A DNA stretch of 64,000 nucleotides. It comes from Bacillota bacterium (lineage in GTDB: Bacteria > Bacillota > Clostridia > Lachnospirales > Lachnospiraceae). The notes beneath the pieces were generated by a model. It ran no database searches. It was not told the DNA's origin and worked only from the letters and a program-made list of their open reading frames with translations. The translations under genes and the position numbers were made by a program. Location of the stretch: the NCBI GenBank assembly GCA_023414355.1, contig JAEZOB010000042.1, positions 248,001 to 312,000 on the forward strand, read 5' to 3'. Below are positions 63,383 through 64,000 of this stretch, piece by piece (within the stretch, counting starts at the first letter, position 1; the number at the start of each line of letters is the position of its first letter).

Positions 63383-64000
63383 CTATTCTTTATTCTTTTT
63401 ATTCTCCTTTTTCGGTATGCTTCCTTCCAGAGCCTTGGTCTGTATATATTCTTTGACATTGCTTCGGCAGGCAAAGATGATGATAACGGCATATCCCAAA
63501 GAAAAATATACCAGAAGTAAAGAAAAGTCAGCAAAGAACAGCTCCAAAGGAAATACCAGTATGGCAAACAGACTGGTTACCGTATATCTTCTAACGAATG
63601 GGTACAGCAGCAGGCATGTTCCGAAAAGCATAAGAATCAACAGTGGCTGATAAGTCAATAGTGCTCCGAATATCGTTGACATTCCCTTCCCACCGCGAAA
63701 TCTTAATTGAAAAGGAAAGACATGTCCAAGTAAAACCATGAAAATACAGGATAGTACCACCCAGTCCTGAGTATGAAAGACACGGCACAGAAGCACTGCC
63801 AGAGCGCCCTTTAAAGCATCGCCTAAAAAGGTTATGATAAACCCCTTTCTTCCGGCTAACCTGCTTACATTCATCGCACCGGTTACACCCGCACCTATTT
63901 CTCTGATATCCTTATGATAGAATAGCTTAGAAAAATAATACCCGGTGTTAAAGCATCCCAGTAAGTAACAGATTACAATCAGAATATAATCTCTCGTCAT
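63383..64000 (-). CDS. plsY: PlsY-like glycerol-3-phosphate acyltransferase
   Basis: A 205-residue membrane protein with about five helices. The second PlsY motif is clear (GHVFPFQLRFRGGKGMST). The first reads GAGVTGAMNVSRLAGRKG, where typical PlsY has GSGNxGATN, and the third (ACRSNVKEY) is weak. It would acylate glycerol 3-phosphate from acyl-phosphate, but the altered motif suggests a paralogue. The ATG coincides with the window edge, so an upstream start cannot be excluded. Confidence 0.8.
   Translation of the reverse strand: MTRDYILIVICYLLGCFNTGYYFSKLFYHKDIREIGAGVTGAMNVSRLAGRKGFIITFLGDALKGALAVLLCRVFHTQDWVVLSCIFMVLLGHVFPFQLRFRGGKGMSTIFGALLTYQPLLILMLFGTCLLLYPFVRRYTVTSLFAILVFPLELFFADFSLLLVYFSLGYAVIIIFACRSNVKEYIQTKALEGSIPKKENKKNKE

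Overview
The window is low-GC, gene-dense DNA from a Gram-positive anaerobe of the Clostridia, most likely a plant-polysaccharide-degrading Lachnospiraceae (Lachnoclostridium phytofermentans-like). The reasons are strong AAGGAGG-type ribosome binding sites with many GTG/TTG starts, a tryptophan T-box in place of a leader-peptide attenuator, a large intracellular glycoside hydrolase repertoire fed by a lipoprotein-dependent sugar ABC transporter, and a high density of c-di-GMP proteins. I saw no rRNA, tRNA, CRISPR array, insertion sequence or phage gene. Organism identity is inference.

Layout. 1-10,000: the start of an MscS-family channel (cut by the window edge), a Ca2+-type P-type ATPase, ndk, an FtsX-type ABC exporter divergent from a TetR regulator, two tandem CrcB fluoride-channel genes and a TipAL-like MerR regulator. 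10,000-26,800: an eight-gene, minus-strand arabinoxylan-oligosaccharide operon (GH51, two permeases, solute-binding lipoprotein, GH120-like beta-helix xylosidase, SGNH esterase, carboxylesterase, GH43) with a consensus promoter and a LacI-type operator, the LacI gene and a GH95 enzyme. 26,900-35,350: a T-box-controlled trpEGDCFBA operon followed by an extra, divergent trpD paralogue. 35,480-36,130: a lone purE. 36,100-51,850: a minus-strand surface-polysaccharide and c-di-GMP region (HEAT-repeat/GT2 synthase, a di-iron-type sensor fused to a degenerate GGDEF and a REC domain, GH31 alpha-xylosidase, Nudix, a large membrane-anchored TIM-barrel hydrolase, an O-antigen ligase/polymerase and a GGDEF-EAL protein). 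52,000-64,000: pdxST divergent from pdxR, a membrane GGDEF protein, a YgjP-type metalloprotease, a NYN/OST-HTH protein, a PAS-GGDEF-HD-GYP protein, a DUF5658-like protein, a HAD phosphatase, a UvsE endonuclease and a PlsY-like acyltransferase.

How parts work together. Arabinoxylo-oligosaccharides are probably bound by the lipoprotein, imported by the two permeases (no ATPase gene is adjacent, so a shared MsmK-type ATPase is presumed) and dismantled in the cytoplasm by GH51/GH43 (arabinose), GH120/GH43 (xylose) and two esterases (acetyl or other acyl groups). The LacI operator lies just downstream of the operon promoter, and a similar site precedes lacI. The trp operon is controlled by uncharged tRNA-Trp through the T-box, and TrpE keeps its LLES feedback motif.

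The most unusual items are: (1) the trpD paralogue that keeps the NIST and metal signatures but has lost the anthranilate-site residues; (2) the two-gene unit of a di-iron-type sensor/pseudo-GGDEF/phosphomimetic REC protein translationally coupled to a HEAT-GT2 polysaccharide synthase; (3) tandem DNA arrays inside the trp operon, one of 15/12-bp units between trpC and trpF and one of about 40-bp hairpin units between the T-box terminator and trpE.
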